From the NCBI GenBank assembly GCA_023664385.1, contig JAMPFU010000002.1:62001-126000 (forward strand): DNA of 64,000 nucleotides. The letters are read 5' to 3'. The translations under genes and the position numbers were made by a program. Positions within the stretch are counted from its first letter, which is position 1. Every line of letters starts with the position of its first letter. Positions 50,173-60,145 of this stretch are shown here, piece by piece. This stretch comes from Clostridium sp. Its GTDB lineage: Bacteria; Bacillota; Clostridia; Lachnospirales; Lachnospiraceae. The notes under the pieces were generated by a model, which did not search any database, was not told the origin of the DNA, and saw nothing but the letters and a program-made list of their open reading frames with translations.

Positions 50173-50946
50173 TTAATTAGGCCACTGTGTTTTCACAGAA
50201 TTGCAGACATTTGAAATAATATTATCAAATTTAGCATTCTGATCAGGTAATATAGAAGCATTTGCAGAAGCAATGCCTGCCTTTAGCGTATTTTTACCAC
50301 ACAGTGTATCATATATATACCTTGCGTTTTTTATCTCCTCCATCAGCTCATTGTCCTTAAACTTACAGCGTACAAGCTGTGCATTATATGTACTTAAAAA
50401 GCTGTTGAAGTCAAGCTTTTCCAGGTCAACACTGGATTTAACTGCAGCGCACACAAGACTTTTTTCCGCATATTTTGTAATGCCTGACGCTGTTATATGT
50501 CTCGACCAGCAAATAAGATCCAGTCTTACAATTGACATGCCTTCTGTAGCGATGTAGTAAGTCTGCTGCATACGCTCCTCTCCCTCTCCTGCGCCTAAGA
50601 CGGCCTTTAAGCTTGTGTTAATTAAATCTGCAAGCCCTCCGATTATAGAGTCCTTTGTCCCCGCTAAAATATCCTTTAAGCTGTTTCCTATTCCGGTGAC
50701 AATATCCGTATCTGGTGTTTTTGCAGTTGTAACACGGATTTCCTGATGGCTTGCCAATTTAAACTTCGTCGGCACTGTTTGGTTTTCGGTTGTGCCTGCT
50801 GACCTGAGAGAGCTGTCAATGTTCGACTCAAAATTTTTTGCCTTCTGCTCTGACAGCTCATAGAGCAAATTGAGGGTTTCCTTTATTTCCTTCGTCATTT
50901 CCGGCTGACTGTCGGCTTTGTGAATAACATCTCTTAATACTGACAT
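50173..50946 (-). CDS. Uncharacterised 257-residue protein
   Basis: Not recognised. A soluble protein, starting MSVLRDVIHKADSQPEMTKE, with a helical N-terminal 60 residues, a Gly/Ala-rich amphipathic stretch near 100-125 (DSIIGGLADLINTSLKAVLG), and a Cys-containing helical C-terminal region (CWSRHITASGITKYAEKSLV). The middle helix could contact a membrane. GGAAAGG ribosome site, ATG at 50946. It is alone between terminator and HTH gene, so context gives no clue. Confidence 0.55.
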   Translation of the reverse strand: MSVLRDVIHKADSQPEMTKEIKETLNLLYELSEQKAKNFESNIDSSLRSAGTTENQTVPTKFKLASHQEIRVTTAKTPDTDIVTGIGNSLKDILAGTKDSIIGGLADLINTSLKAVLGAGEGEERMQQTYYIATEGMSIVRLDLICWSRHITASGITKYAEKSLVCAAVKSSVDLEKLDFNSFLSTYNAQLVRCKFKDNELMEEIKNARYIYDTLCGKNTLKAGIASANASILPDQNAKFDNIISNVCNSVKTQWPN

Positions 50947-51083
50947 ATCTTATCCTTTCCTTTCATAAAAATTTGTTTCCGTACACCTACCGCCTGTAAT
51001 TTATAATTAAAATCATCCGACTGTTTCTCAATTATAATCAATTACAATTCTGCCGTAACGAAACGAAGTGTAACCTTAACCAC

Positions 51084-51596
51084 CTACTGCTTTGTCATAA
51101 GCAGCGGAAGCTCCAAATCTGAAAGAATTTCATTTATTTTATACAGAAAAAGACTGTCCCGGTTAAGCTTATCAAAGCCCCAAAGCACAACCAAATCATT
51201 TGGCAGGCTTTTTGACAGACAAAAGCCATACTCCCGAAGCAGCCCTTCTATATCACCTACACCTAAGTTTAGTGAAATACCGATTGCAAGCAATGCCTGC
51301 TTTGTAGGTGTCATTCCCTTTTTGTAATATTGCAGCATCCTCTCACTAATCTGACTTTTTGCTGCAAGCGCACCTAGTTTTCCCTCATAAGAAAAAAGCA
51401 GGTCTACCAAGCAATTTTGTCTATTGCAAAATGATAAACCTGCCCTATTTGCCAAGCGTTCCGCTTCCTCAAAATCCAGTCCAAGATAAATTTCTATCCT
51501 CCTGACTGCTTCAAGCTTTTTATTTTTTACAAATGCATGTGTGCTGCATGGATTATATGTCCAGCGTGAGACATCCACCTTGTTACAGCCAAGCAT
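51084..51596 (-). CDS. XRE-like HTH protein
   Basis: A 170-residue protein with a central helix-turn-helix of XRE type: LGALAAKSQISERMLQYYKKG, followed by LLAIGISLNLGVGDIEGLLREYGF. The helices before and after resemble the N- and C-terminal parts of DNA-binding regulators in Lachnospiraceae with unknown targets. The ATG at 51596 follows GGAGG by 8 bases; an ATG 6 codons upstream lies inside that site. A 37-residue ORF lies 23 bases upstream and both probably form one transcript. Confidence 0.6.
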   Translation of the reverse strand: MLGCNKVDVSRWTYNPCSTHAFVKNKKLEAVRRIEIYLGLDFEEAERLANRAGLSFCNRQNCLVDLLFSYEGKLGALAAKSQISERMLQYYKKGMTPTKQALLAIGISLNLGVGDIEGLLREYGFCLSKSLPNDLVVLWGFDKLNRDSLFLYKINEILSDLELPLLMTKQ

Positions 51597-51619
51597 GGAA
51601 TAAACCTCCTCCATATGCT

Positions 51620-51733
51620 TTAAATGATACTTTTTTTAAGCATATGTGTATACATGCGAAGCATATCCACAAAACTCTCCTCCATAACAATTTCATGCTC
51701 CTTAAGCCACTCGTTTACCGCCTTATCATTCAT
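51620..51733 (-). CDS. 37-residue ORF upstream of the HTH gene
   Basis: ATG at 51733 after AAAGGAGG (spacing 8), then MNDKAVNEWLKEHEIVMEES and FVDMLRMYTHMLKKSII. Amphipathic helices with a Met/Leu-rich second half. Good ribosome site and the short gap to the next gene speak for a real gene; it could be a partner or inhibitor of the HTH protein. No homologue recognised. Confidence 0.5.
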   Translation of the reverse strand: MNDKAVNEWLKEHEIVMEESFVDMLRMYTHMLKKSII

Positions 51734-51865
51734 TGTAAATTCCTCCTTTAGAAATAAATTTCTAATAGGATAACACAAAAAAATTTACAAAAAATGGGTA
51801 TGTCGATTTTTGCAGAATGAAAGGCGATATTTGTAGTTTTTTACTCATCTATTCCATCTGCCGTC

Positions 51866-53632
51866 TTAATGTGCAAACTGTGCATTATACAAATTACTGT
51901 AAAAGCCATTCATTGCAAGCAACTCCTTGTGCGAGCCCTTCTCTATGATATTTCCGTCCTTCATGACAAGTATTACATCAGCCTCGCGGATTGTGGAAAG
52001 CCTGTGGGCTACAATAAAGCTTGTCCTGCCCTCCATCATCTTGTTAAATGCCTTCTGTATTCTGATTTCCGTTCTCGTATCTATGGAGGAGGTTGCCTCG
52101 TCAAGTATCAGCATCGGCGGCATAAGAAGCATAACTCTTGTGATACAAAGAAGCTGCTTCTGACCTTGGGACAGATTGCCCCCGTCCTCCGTAATAACCG
52201 TATCGTACCCTTGTGGAAGCCTTTTGATAAAGCTGTGGGAATGTGCCTTCTTTGCAGCCTCTATGATTTCCTCGTCCGTTGCGTCAGGCTTTCCATATGC
52301 AATATTTTCCTTTATTGTTCCTGATTTCAGCCACGTTTCCTGAAGCACCATTCCATATCCGTCCCGAAGGGACGCTCTCGTCAAGTGCTTTATATTTGTA
52401 CCGTCAACAGATATTGCCCCCTTGTCAACGTCGTAAAATCTCATTAAAAGATTAATGAGGGTACTCTTTCCACAGCCTGTAGGTCCGACAATCGCAACCC
52501 GCATGCCTGGTTTTACGTCAAGGCTCAAATCTGTAATCAGCTCTCTGTCAGGCACATAGGAAAATGCCACATGTTCTATTTTTATTTCACCTGACGGCTT
52601 TTCAAGAACAACGGCGTCTGCATCCTCAGCAGCCTCGCAATTCTCATCGATAAGCTCAAATACCCTTGCAGCACATGCAATTGCATTTTGAAGCTCCGTC
52701 ACAACATTTGAAATCTCATTGAAGGGCTTTGTATACTGATTGGCATAACTAAGGAAGCAGGTAAGCTGTCCAATGGAAAGCCGTCCCCTGATTGCCGAAA
52801 GCGCCCCAATGATACCCACGGCAGTATAAACAAGGCTATTTACAAATCTTGTGCAGGGATTTGTAAGAGAAGAATAAAACGTAGCATTCATGCTGTCCTT
52901 CTCAAGCCTGTCATTAATAACCTCAAAACGCTCTAACGCATCGTCCTCATAGCCAAATGCCTGAACAATCTTCTGCTGCCCCACCATTTCATCAATCAGG
53001 GAGGTCATTTCGCCCCTTGTTTCCGACTGGTTTCTGAAAAGCTTATAGGTTCTCTTTGCAATGAATGCGGCAACAAAAAGGGAAACCGGCGTAAGCACAA
53101 CAACCACAAGAGCAATTGGAACATTAATTGTCATCATGAATATCAGCGTTCCGCCTATTGTCACAATGCCCGTAAAAAGCTGTGTAAATCCCATAAGAAG
53201 CCCGTCTGCAAACTGGTCTATATCCGCCACAATACGGCTTACGATGTCACCATGCTTGTGTGAGTCAATATAGGAAAGGGGAAGCTTCTGCAAATGACAA
53301 AATGCCTCATCCCTCACGTCCCTTACAACATGATAGGTGATATGATTGTTTATAATATTCATAAACCACTGTGAAACGGCAGTTACAGCTATCACAATGA
53401 TAAAGGTTTTAATAATTCCCTTGATGCCCTCAAAATCAACCTTTCCTGCCTCTACAATCAGGTCGATTGCATTACCCGTCAAAATCGGCGCATACAGGGT
53501 TGCCGCAACGGATATTGCCGCACAGATAAAGGACAGCACAACAAGAAAACGATACCGCTTAATATGCTTCAGTATTCTTCCGATTACCACCTTATTTCCG
53601 TAATTCGCTTTACCCTTTTTATTTCCTGCCAT
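51866..53632 (-). CDS. Heterodimeric ABC exporter subunit B, ATP-binding/permease
   Basis: A 588-residue exporter half with six membrane segments (about 25-310) and an ABC domain: Walker A GPTGCGKST, Q-loop VLQETW, signature LSQGQKQ, Walker B LILDEATSSID with the catalytic Glu, and H-loop VAHRLST. It resembles the MdlB/LmrA multidrug family. The ATG shares a base with the stop of the 53632-55422 gene (TAATG). Substrate unknown: drug, lipid or peptide. Confidence 0.9.
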   Translation of the reverse strand: MAGNKKGKANYGNKVVIGRILKHIKRYRFLVVLSFICAAISVAATLYAPILTGNAIDLIVEAGKVDFEGIKGIIKTFIIVIAVTAVSQWFMNIINNHITYHVVRDVRDEAFCHLQKLPLSYIDSHKHGDIVSRIVADIDQFADGLLMGFTQLFTGIVTIGGTLIFMMTINVPIALVVVVLTPVSLFVAAFIAKRTYKLFRNQSETRGEMTSLIDEMVGQQKIVQAFGYEDDALERFEVINDRLEKDSMNATFYSSLTNPCTRFVNSLVYTAVGIIGALSAIRGRLSIGQLTCFLSYANQYTKPFNEISNVVTELQNAIACAARVFELIDENCEAAEDADAVVLEKPSGEIKIEHVAFSYVPDRELITDLSLDVKPGMRVAIVGPTGCGKSTLINLLMRFYDVDKGAISVDGTNIKHLTRASLRDGYGMVLQETWLKSGTIKENIAYGKPDATDEEIIEAAKKAHSHSFIKRLPQGYDTVITEDGGNLSQGQKQLLCITRVMLLMPPMLILDEATSSIDTRTEIRIQKAFNKMMEGRTSFIVAHRLSTIREADVILVMKDGNIIEKGSHKELLAMNGFYSNLYNAQFAH

Positions 53633-55422
53633 TATGCAAACACCCCGCTTTCAAGGTCAGCAGACGCTGCCTCTTTGGTTTCCCCGTCATCCTTTGCCTT
53701 ATTCTGGGACGAACATATTTCCTGATAAACCTCACAGGAGGCAAGCAGCTCATCATGTGTTCCCATACCGACAATCTGACCGTCGTCAAGCACGAGAATT
53801 TTATCGGCATACATAATTGATGAGGAGCGCTGTGACACGATAAATACCGTCGTATTATCTGTTTTTTCCTTAATTGCCCTACGAAGCGCAGCGTCCGTAG
53901 CATAATCAAGCGCAGAGGAGCTATCATCAAGTATAAGGATTTCCGGCTTCTTAACAAGTGCCCTCGCTATTGTAAGCCGCTGCTTTTGTCCGCCTGAAAG
54001 ATTTTTTGCCCCTTGATTGAGCAAAAACTTAATACCGCCGTCCTTTTCACTGACAAAGGACTTCGCCTGTGCGATTTCAAGTGCAAGGTTTATGTCCTCC
54101 TCACTTGCATTCGCCTTTCCCCATCTCATATTATCCTCTATCGAGCCGGAAAAAAGCACAGCCTTTTGGGGAACAATTCCAATTTTTTCTATCAACTTCT
54201 CCTTTGGATAATCCTTTACATCGATACCGTCAATCAGCACCTTGCCCTCGGTGCAGTCATAAAATCTCGGAATCAGATTGACAAATGTACTCTTTCCTGA
54301 GCCGGTACCTCCGATAATGCCGATTGTTTCTCCCTTTTTCACCTCAAGATTCACGCCCTCTATGGAAGGCTCCTTTGCATTCTTGTAGGTAAGCCCTGCG
54401 TTGACAAACTGAACCTTAATGTCGCTGTCTGCCTGCTTTCCTGTCCTATCAGCTTCCACCGCATTAGGATATATCTGTGAGCTTTTTGTGAGAAGCACCT
54501 GTCCTACACGGTTTGCACAGGCAACAGCCTTTGTCTCGGTAATAATAAGATTTGCAAGCTTTACAAGCTCAATCAATATCTGTGACATATAATTTACAAG
54601 GGCATACACCGAGCCCTGCAAAAGCAGCCCTTCCTCTACCCTGCCTGCGCCAAGCCATATAATTGCAACAATGGAAAGATTGATAACTGCATAAGTAAGG
54701 GGATTTAAAAATGATGATATTTTCCCTACAAAAATCTGCTCCTTCGTGAGAAGCTCCGTTTTCCCGCAAAAATCATCCTTCTCGTTTTCCTCCTGATTAA
54801 AGGCACGTATCACCCTTACGCCCGAAAGATTTTCCCTTGTAGATAAAAGCACGCTGTCAAGCCTTGCCTGAACCTTTTTATAAAGCGGTATTGTGATAAA
54901 CATAATGCCAAATACGATAATGATAAGCACAGGAAGTGTAATCAGAAATATTTTTGCCACATGGGCATCTACCGTAAATGCCATAATCGCTGCACCAAAC
55001 ACAATGAATGGAGACCGCATAAACAGTCTTAGAAACATATTTACACCGGTCTGAATTTGATTTACATCGCTTGTCATTCTCGTTATCAGGGTTGAGGAGC
55101 CTATTTCGTCTATCTCCGTATAAGAAAGCGACTCAATATGCCGAAACAAATCATATCGAAGCTCCTTGCCAAAGCCCATTGCTGTCTTTGCTGAAAAATA
55201 TTGTGCCGTAATCGAGCAGGCAAGACCGATAAGCCCAAGCCCAATCATAAGCAACGCCATTTTATAAATATACGGCTTATCGCCGTTCTTGATACCAATA
55301 TCAATAATATTTGCCATAACGAGAGGCACCAAAAGCTCAAAGCTTGCCTCAAGCATTTTAAAAAGAGGCGCAAGCACTGCCTTAACCTTATAGTTTTTAA
55401 AATACTTCATAATCTGCTTCAT
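53632..55422 (-). CDS. Heterodimeric ABC exporter subunit A, ATP-binding/permease
   Basis: A 596-residue exporter half, six membrane segments and an ABC domain: Walker A GGTGSGKST, Q-loop VPQKAV, signature LSGGQKQR. After Walker B it has LILDDSSSALD, with Asp for the catalytic Glu, and SQRSSS replaces the His of the H-loop, so its nucleotide site is degenerate, the usual state in one partner of heterodimeric exporters such as BmrCD. It is first in the operon and coupled to subunit B. Confidence 0.9.
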   Translation of the reverse strand: MKQIMKYFKNYKVKAVLAPLFKMLEASFELLVPLVMANIIDIGIKNGDKPYIYKMALLMIGLGLIGLACSITAQYFSAKTAMGFGKELRYDLFRHIESLSYTEIDEIGSSTLITRMTSDVNQIQTGVNMFLRLFMRSPFIVFGAAIMAFTVDAHVAKIFLITLPVLIIIVFGIMFITIPLYKKVQARLDSVLLSTRENLSGVRVIRAFNQEENEKDDFCGKTELLTKEQIFVGKISSFLNPLTYAVINLSIVAIIWLGAGRVEEGLLLQGSVYALVNYMSQILIELVKLANLIITETKAVACANRVGQVLLTKSSQIYPNAVEADRTGKQADSDIKVQFVNAGLTYKNAKEPSIEGVNLEVKKGETIGIIGGTGSGKSTFVNLIPRFYDCTEGKVLIDGIDVKDYPKEKLIEKIGIVPQKAVLFSGSIEDNMRWGKANASEEDINLALEIAQAKSFVSEKDGGIKFLLNQGAKNLSGGQKQRLTIARALVKKPEILILDDSSSALDYATDAALRRAIKEKTDNTTVFIVSQRSSSIMYADKILVLDDGQIVGMGTHDELLASCEVYQEICSSQNKAKDDGETKEAASADLESGVFA

Positions 55423-55580
55423 ATCTAAATCTCCATTTTTATTTTTATGCTGATGTTTATTTTTCCCTCAAAGTTGACATTATACAAAACATCACTTAAA
55501 CTATGATTATACACTATTTAACATTTTATGGAAAGTCTCATTTATGGACATACCATAGACTTCATGTTTGAGAGTAATAT

Positions 55581-55790
55581 TTAGGTAATTGCGAAACTTA
55601 GCGATTTCAAAAAGTGAGTTGTGCAAAATGTATAATTCATACGCAAGGTGCTTTGGAGCCGTCGGTACTTAGCGAGGTATTTTCGAGCTTAGTACCGTTA
55701 CGTGCGACAAGCAGCGCAAGCGTGCCATGCATTGAATTATACATTTTGAACAACGTATTATCTAAAAAACATAGTTTCGCAATTACCTAA
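55581..55790. mobile_element. MITE-like palindromic element of about 210 bp
   Basis: Perfect 18-bp terminal inverted repeats: TTAGGTAATTGCGAAACT (55581-55598) and AGTTTCGCAATTACCTAA (55773-55790). Inside, a second pair of arms (TTGTGCAAAATGTATAATTCA against TGAATTATACATTTTGAACAA, with a mismatch) and a smaller pair around GGTACTTAGCG. No open frame. The ends abut the DUF1292 gene's ribosome site. A target-site duplication is not clear. Confidence 0.7.
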
Positions 55791-55816
55791 TGAATATTCT
55801 AAGAAAGGATTATGTA

Positions 55817-56116
55817 ATGGAAAATAATAACGAAGAATTTGATGAACCAAAGGTTTCAATGACCCTTGAGGACGGCACAAAGCTTGAATGTGACGTAATC
55901 GCAATTTACCCTGTAGGTGACAAAGAATACATTGCACTGCTGCCTGACAAGGTAATTGATGGCTATGAGGAAAACGAGGTATTCCTCTACCGCTACAAGG
56001 AGCTTGCAGGCGACGACGTGGAGCTTACTCCCATTGAGGACGAGGAGGAATACGAGGCTGCCGCAGATGCCTTTGATGAGCTTTTGGACGAGGAGGAATT
56101 TAACGAGCTTGCTTAA
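55817..56116 (+). CDS. DUF1292-family protein
   Basis: A 99-residue acidic protein, MENNNEEFDEPKVSMTLEDG, with a core LECDVIAIYPVGDKEYIALL, the usual pattern of DUF1292 (YrzB-like) proteins. Function unknown. The ATG at 55817 follows AAAGGA; nine upstream codons overlap the MITE end and are not needed. The last 30 residues are strongly acidic. It ends 3 bases from the stop of a convergent gene. Confidence 0.8.
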   Translation: MENNNEEFDEPKVSMTLEDGTKLECDVIAIYPVGDKEYIALLPDKVIDGYEENEVFLYRYKELAGDDVELTPIEDEEEYEAAADAFDELLDEEEFNELA

Positions 56117-56119
56117 AGC

Positions 56120-57469
56120 TTAATCCAGCCCCAAATCCACAATGCCAAGCATAATAATATTAATTGCCACGGAAAGCATGGCAATCCCAATCAAAAGTCC
56201 GATAAGCGCATCCTGCTTGCGGGCTTTTAATTTATTGACACACTCATATGCAATCAGCATAATCATCATAGCCATGGCAAAATAGAAAAATGTAAAGGTT
56301 CTCGAAAGAGGCATCCAGCCAAGCTCGCCAAAGCCTGCCGTCATTCTTCCCCCAAAACCTCCTACAAGAAGGCTTACAAGCAATATGGTTTTCTTATTCC
56401 CACCGAAAATAAATACAACCGAAGCAGTAACACATGCAATCAAAACGATGGCAACAAGCAGCGAACTCCACGAGGAAAGACTATTATATTTTCCCTCTGA
56501 AACAAACAGGGGTCCCGCAAATTCAAAGCTGTACATATTTCTGTCATACAAACCGAAAAACTGCTTATCCTCCCCAAAACAGTTAATAATCCATACGACG
56601 AGCGGAATGGCTGATATTAGTATATGACTTACCTTTTTGGACATAATGCATACTCCTATGACAAGCAAAAGCACAAACCACAATGTCATAAAGGAGAAAT
56701 TATCAAACAAATGTACAATTGTTGCGCTAAAGCCAAGCTCTACCTTATCCAAAACCATGAGGCTTTCGCCCTTGCTTACAGACCGTGCCTGATTATCCTG
56801 AGACATCATATGAAAAACCAGTGCACCTGCCGATACAACCCACTGCATAAGAAACACATACGATATTTTCTTTTCCTTCACTGACATGACAAACATTGTA
56901 AGGAAAACGACAAACATCATAACGGAAAGTTCTTCCTTATTCGTGGCATAAACCGTAAGCAGAACGCTTAAAACCGCCTGTAATATCCCTGTCTGTTTAC
57001 CGTCAAAGTAATTTCTTATTGGAAAGCATGCTGCAAGAATCGCCGCAAGCGGCCACAGGTATGTCATTGTAGTGACAACCCATCCCACAGTCACGTCAAT
57101 ATAAAATGGAAAAGACAAAAGCACAAGCAATGTAATATAAGTAAATTTAATGTCCTTCCCCTGAAATAACAATCTGTTAATGCTCCAAAATAAAAAGAGC
57201 ATAACCAAAATGTCAAGCACAAGCCACACAGGAACACCAAAAAAAGAAACAATCCATATAAGCGGATTGATAAGCACTCTTGAGCTCCAATTTTCATAGG
57301 CAAGCACATCAATATTTGAAATAAGCGCCGAAAAGGTGTCAGGCATTTTATTCGCCACAACAATATCATCATACAAAAGCTCATAGCCTGCCACATGATA
57401 AAAAATCATAACAATGCCGAATATTATGTATGGTAAAAAAACAAAAAACCGTTTTGACTTATCCTTCAT
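56120..57469 (-). CDS. DUF6056-like polytopic membrane protein
   Basis: A 449-residue protein with 11-12 membrane segments, resembling DUF6056 and glycosyltransferase-like polyprenyl enzymes: an early outer loop with YELLYDD and ANKMPDTFSALISNIDVLAY, ENWSSRVL, a pattern seen in GT-C-like proteins. The ATG at 57469 follows GGGAGG by 8 bases. It is the last gene of a run with a DHHW protein and an MBOAT acyltransferase, so it may add or export a glycan or its building block. Confidence 0.65.
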   Translation of the reverse strand: MKDKSKRFFVFLPYIIFGIVMIFYHVAGYELLYDDIVVANKMPDTFSALISNIDVLAYENWSSRVLINPLIWIVSFFGVPVWLVLDILVMLFLFWSINRLLFQGKDIKFTYITLLVLLSFPFYIDVTVGWVVTTMTYLWPLAAILAACFPIRNYFDGKQTGILQAVLSVLLTVYATNKEELSVMMFVVFLTMFVMSVKEKKISYVFLMQWVVSAGALVFHMMSQDNQARSVSKGESLMVLDKVELGFSATIVHLFDNFSFMTLWFVLLLVIGVCIMSKKVSHILISAIPLVVWIINCFGEDKQFFGLYDRNMYSFEFAGPLFVSEGKYNSLSSWSSLLVAIVLIACVTASVVFIFGGNKKTILLVSLLVGGFGGRMTAGFGELGWMPLSRTFTFFYFAMAMMIMLIAYECVNKLKARKQDALIGLLIGIAMLSVAINIIMLGIVDLGLD

Positions 57470-57507
57470 AAACCTTCCTCCCAGCTTGAACATCAGCCCA
57501 GCTTTAT

Positions 57508-58620
57508 TCATTCCAGCCACAAAAAATTATTGTCAGTAGAAAGAAATGCAAGATTGTTGATAAACACAATCCGCTCTATGCCCTCCGTCCTTGCAAGCTC
57601 ACTTACGCTCTGATGATAATATCTCAGGTCAACAACATATATCTCACTGAAATTATCTGCCAAAAACGGCAAAAGGCAGTGCGCATAGGAATCCTTAACG
57701 ACAAGCAGCTTTTCTTTGTTTTTGCTGTTGCTTGTTATTTTCATGATAGCGTGGTTTCCGTCAAGATATGTTGTATATTTATCCTTGATGGCAAGATTAT
57801 CATAATTGTAAAGGCTGTCTGACACCTCGCCGGTATCTAAGTATTCAACCTCATATTCCCCCATGGGATTTTCATATAAAATTATGCGGTCTGCCTCCTG
57901 TGAAAATGTAGGCGCTGAAGAATAAAGCGTACCTAGAAATTCATCGCTTGCCACGCTTATATCATACATATCCTTAGAAAGAGCGTCTACCGACAAAGCC
58001 TCACATAAAACACCATAACCGATATAAGCGCCATTCATGGTCCAATGGTGATCCGTATTATAATAAATATAGTCCTCCCTTGCGTCCATAAGCTCCCTTG
58101 TACAGTCCGCAATCTGAATTTTATCAGATGCCGTTCCGATAATATATGCCATAACCTCATTTTGGTTATAGCACTGCGCATAATTTGGAAGCCTGTCCTC
58201 ATAAATAAGACATGCATTCGGCACAAGCAGCCACGTAAATTCAAATTCAGGATTTGCGTCCACAAATTCATTGATATACCCGATATTTTTTCCAAGCTGA
58301 TTATACGGATTGACATATTCCTGTATCAGCATGCCGCCGTCGCCAAAAAAAACATCCTCCACCTTTGTCTGTCCCAACACAAGATTTGTGCTTACCTTAA
58401 GCTTCATAAGAAAATCCTTGCAGATAATCTGATCGCTTAAATAGGTTTCAAACTCCTCAAAAAATTCCCCTGACGCAAGCGTTTTCCCATTAATATCCGG
58501 CATAGCCGCAAGCTCGCGGTTTTCCATATCCGAAAACGCCCTATCCTTTGCAAGCAAAGAACCCACCGCAAAGAATAAAATATAGCATATAAAAATGAAA
58601 GTAATTATTTTATTTTTCAT
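57508..58620 (-). CDS. DHHW-family (AlgJ/AlgX-like) surface acetylation protein
   Basis: A 370-residue protein with an N-terminal membrane anchor (ITFIFICYILFFAVGSLLA) and the DHHW motif (190-193, in YNTDHHWTMNG). Together with the later KDSYAH segment this forms an SGNH-like acetyltransferase site as in AlgJ/AlgX. Such proteins work with an MBOAT partner to acylate an exported polysaccharide. It lies 26 bases after the MBOAT gene, consistent with that. Polymer unknown. Confidence 0.85.
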   Translation of the reverse strand: MKNKIITFIFICYILFFAVGSLLAKDRAFSDMENRELAAMPDINGKTLASGEFFEEFETYLSDQIICKDFLMKLKVSTNLVLGQTKVEDVFFGDGGMLIQEYVNPYNQLGKNIGYINEFVDANPEFEFTWLLVPNACLIYEDRLPNYAQCYNQNEVMAYIIGTASDKIQIADCTRELMDAREDYIYYNTDHHWTMNGAYIGYGVLCEALSVDALSKDMYDISVASDEFLGTLYSSAPTFSQEADRIILYENPMGEYEVEYLDTGEVSDSLYNYDNLAIKDKYTTYLDGNHAIMKITSNSKNKEKLLVVKDSYAHCLLPFLADNFSEIYVVDLRYYHQSVSELARTEGIERIVFINNLAFLSTDNNFLWLE

Positions 58621-58646
58621 AAAACAATGCTCCTTTTGAAAATCAG

Positions 58647-60062
58647 CTAAAATCTAAAATACAAAAACGGATTAAACGCCTCGCTTGCCAAAAATGCAGT
58701 GGACAGAAGAAGCACGCACAATATAAACACAGCATGAAATCCCGTCACAAGACCTTCCTTTTTATGATTTAAAAATTTCGTCACAAGCTTTTTCGGAACA
58801 GGCGTAGCCCCCACAAATGCAATGATAAAAAACAGTCCGAAGGAAAGAAGGTAATATATCGTAAGGTCATTGGAAAATGCAAGTCCTGAGCCACCGAACA
58901 TATTGAAAATTGCACTTTTAAGCGCAGGCAGCTTGTCATAGGCAAAAATAACCCATCCCAAATTTATAAAAAACAAAGAATAAAGCCTTGCAATGATACC
59001 CGGAGCTTTTTTCAGCCATTCCAGTAAAAACAGCTTTTCAAGCATAAGAAGCACAAAATAATAAAGTCCCCATATTATGAAATTCCACTCTGCGCCATGC
59101 CAAAAGCCCGTAAGCAGCCACACAATAAAAATATTGAACAGCGTTCTGCCCTTTCCCCTCCTGTTTCCTCCAAGGGGAATGTAAACGTAATCCCGAAACC
59201 ACGTGCTAAGGGAAATATGCCACCTTCTCCAAAACTCAGTGATGCTCCTTGAGATATAAGGGTAATCAAAGTTTTCCAAAAACTCAAACCCGAACATTTT
59301 TCCAAGGCCAATCGCCATATCTGAATAGCCTGAAAAATCAAAATAAATCTGAAGCGAAAATGCAATGGAGCAAATCCACGAAAGCACAACCGTATTCTCA
59401 CTTACAGGAAGCCCAGACAGCTTCTCAAATAGTTCCCCACACAGATTTGCAATGAGCACCTTTTTTCCAAGTCCTGTAACAAAACGGTTTACACCGTCAC
59501 CAAACAAGCTAAAGCTTTCCTTTCTATTGTCAAGCTGTTCGGCAACCGTCTCATAACGCACGATAGGACCTGCAATAAGCTGTGGAAACAATGTAATATA
59601 TGCGGCAAGATTTATGATATTTTTCTGGCATTTTGCCTTTCCCCGATATACATCAACCGAATAGGATAATATTTGAAACGTATAAAAGGAAATACCAAGG
59701 GGCAGGGCATGTCCTAACACTTTAAGCTCAATCCCCGGTATTTTGTTTAAATTCTCCGTAAAAAATCCAATATATTTAAAGAAAAATAAAATTCCAAGAT
59801 TGACAAGCACAGAAATAATCATAGCAAGCCTTGCCATCTTATCCCTGTCCTTTTTTTTGTAATAATCCGTCAAAAGCCCCATCCCATAGCCCACAAGAAT
59901 AGAAGCCAGCATTACAAAAATATACTTCGGCTCGCCCCATGCATAAAAAATCATGCTAAAAAGCATCAGAATAAAATTTCTGATGGATTTTGGACTTATG
60001 TAATATATCAAAATCACACATGGTAAAAATGTGAACAAAAATGTGATACTTGAAAACAGCAT
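58647..60062 (-). CDS. MBOAT-family O-acyltransferase
   Basis: A 471-residue polytopic enzyme that moves acyl groups across the membrane to an exported polymer (AlgI/PatA/DltB family). Characteristic parts: LPLGISFYTFQILSYSVDVY, FDFSGYSDMAIGLGKMFGF, EFWRRWHISLSTWFRDYVYI and the catalytic His in LTGFWHGAEWNF. About ten membrane segments. First gene of the cluster; AGGGAAAG ribosome site, ATG at 60062. Confidence 0.9.
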   Translation of the reverse strand: MLFSSITFLFTFLPCVILIYYISPKSIRNFILMLFSMIFYAWGEPKYIFVMLASILVGYGMGLLTDYYKKKDRDKMARLAMIISVLVNLGILFFFKYIGFFTENLNKIPGIELKVLGHALPLGISFYTFQILSYSVDVYRGKAKCQKNIINLAAYITLFPQLIAGPIVRYETVAEQLDNRKESFSLFGDGVNRFVTGLGKKVLIANLCGELFEKLSGLPVSENTVVLSWICSIAFSLQIYFDFSGYSDMAIGLGKMFGFEFLENFDYPYISRSITEFWRRWHISLSTWFRDYVYIPLGGNRRGKGRTLFNIFIVWLLTGFWHGAEWNFIIWGLYYFVLLMLEKLFLLEWLKKAPGIIARLYSLFFINLGWVIFAYDKLPALKSAIFNMFGGSGLAFSNDLTIYYLLSFGLFFIIAFVGATPVPKKLVTKFLNHKKEGLVTGFHAVFILCVLLLSTAFLASEAFNPFLYFRF

Positions 60063-60145
60063 ACTCTCTTTCCCTGCCTAATCATTCTTACTGTATTTTA
60101 ACCATAAACCGTACTATGTGCAACATAAAAATCATATTTGCATTG

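Noticed and set aside
53632..55422. Degenerate nucleotide site of ABC subunit A as an anomaly
   Set aside because: One degenerate site is normal in heterodimeric exporters of this type.
55581..55790. Bidirectional terminator for the ABC operon or DUF1292 gene
   Set aside because: It lies upstream of both genes, is far longer than a terminator and has perfect terminal repeats like a mobile element.
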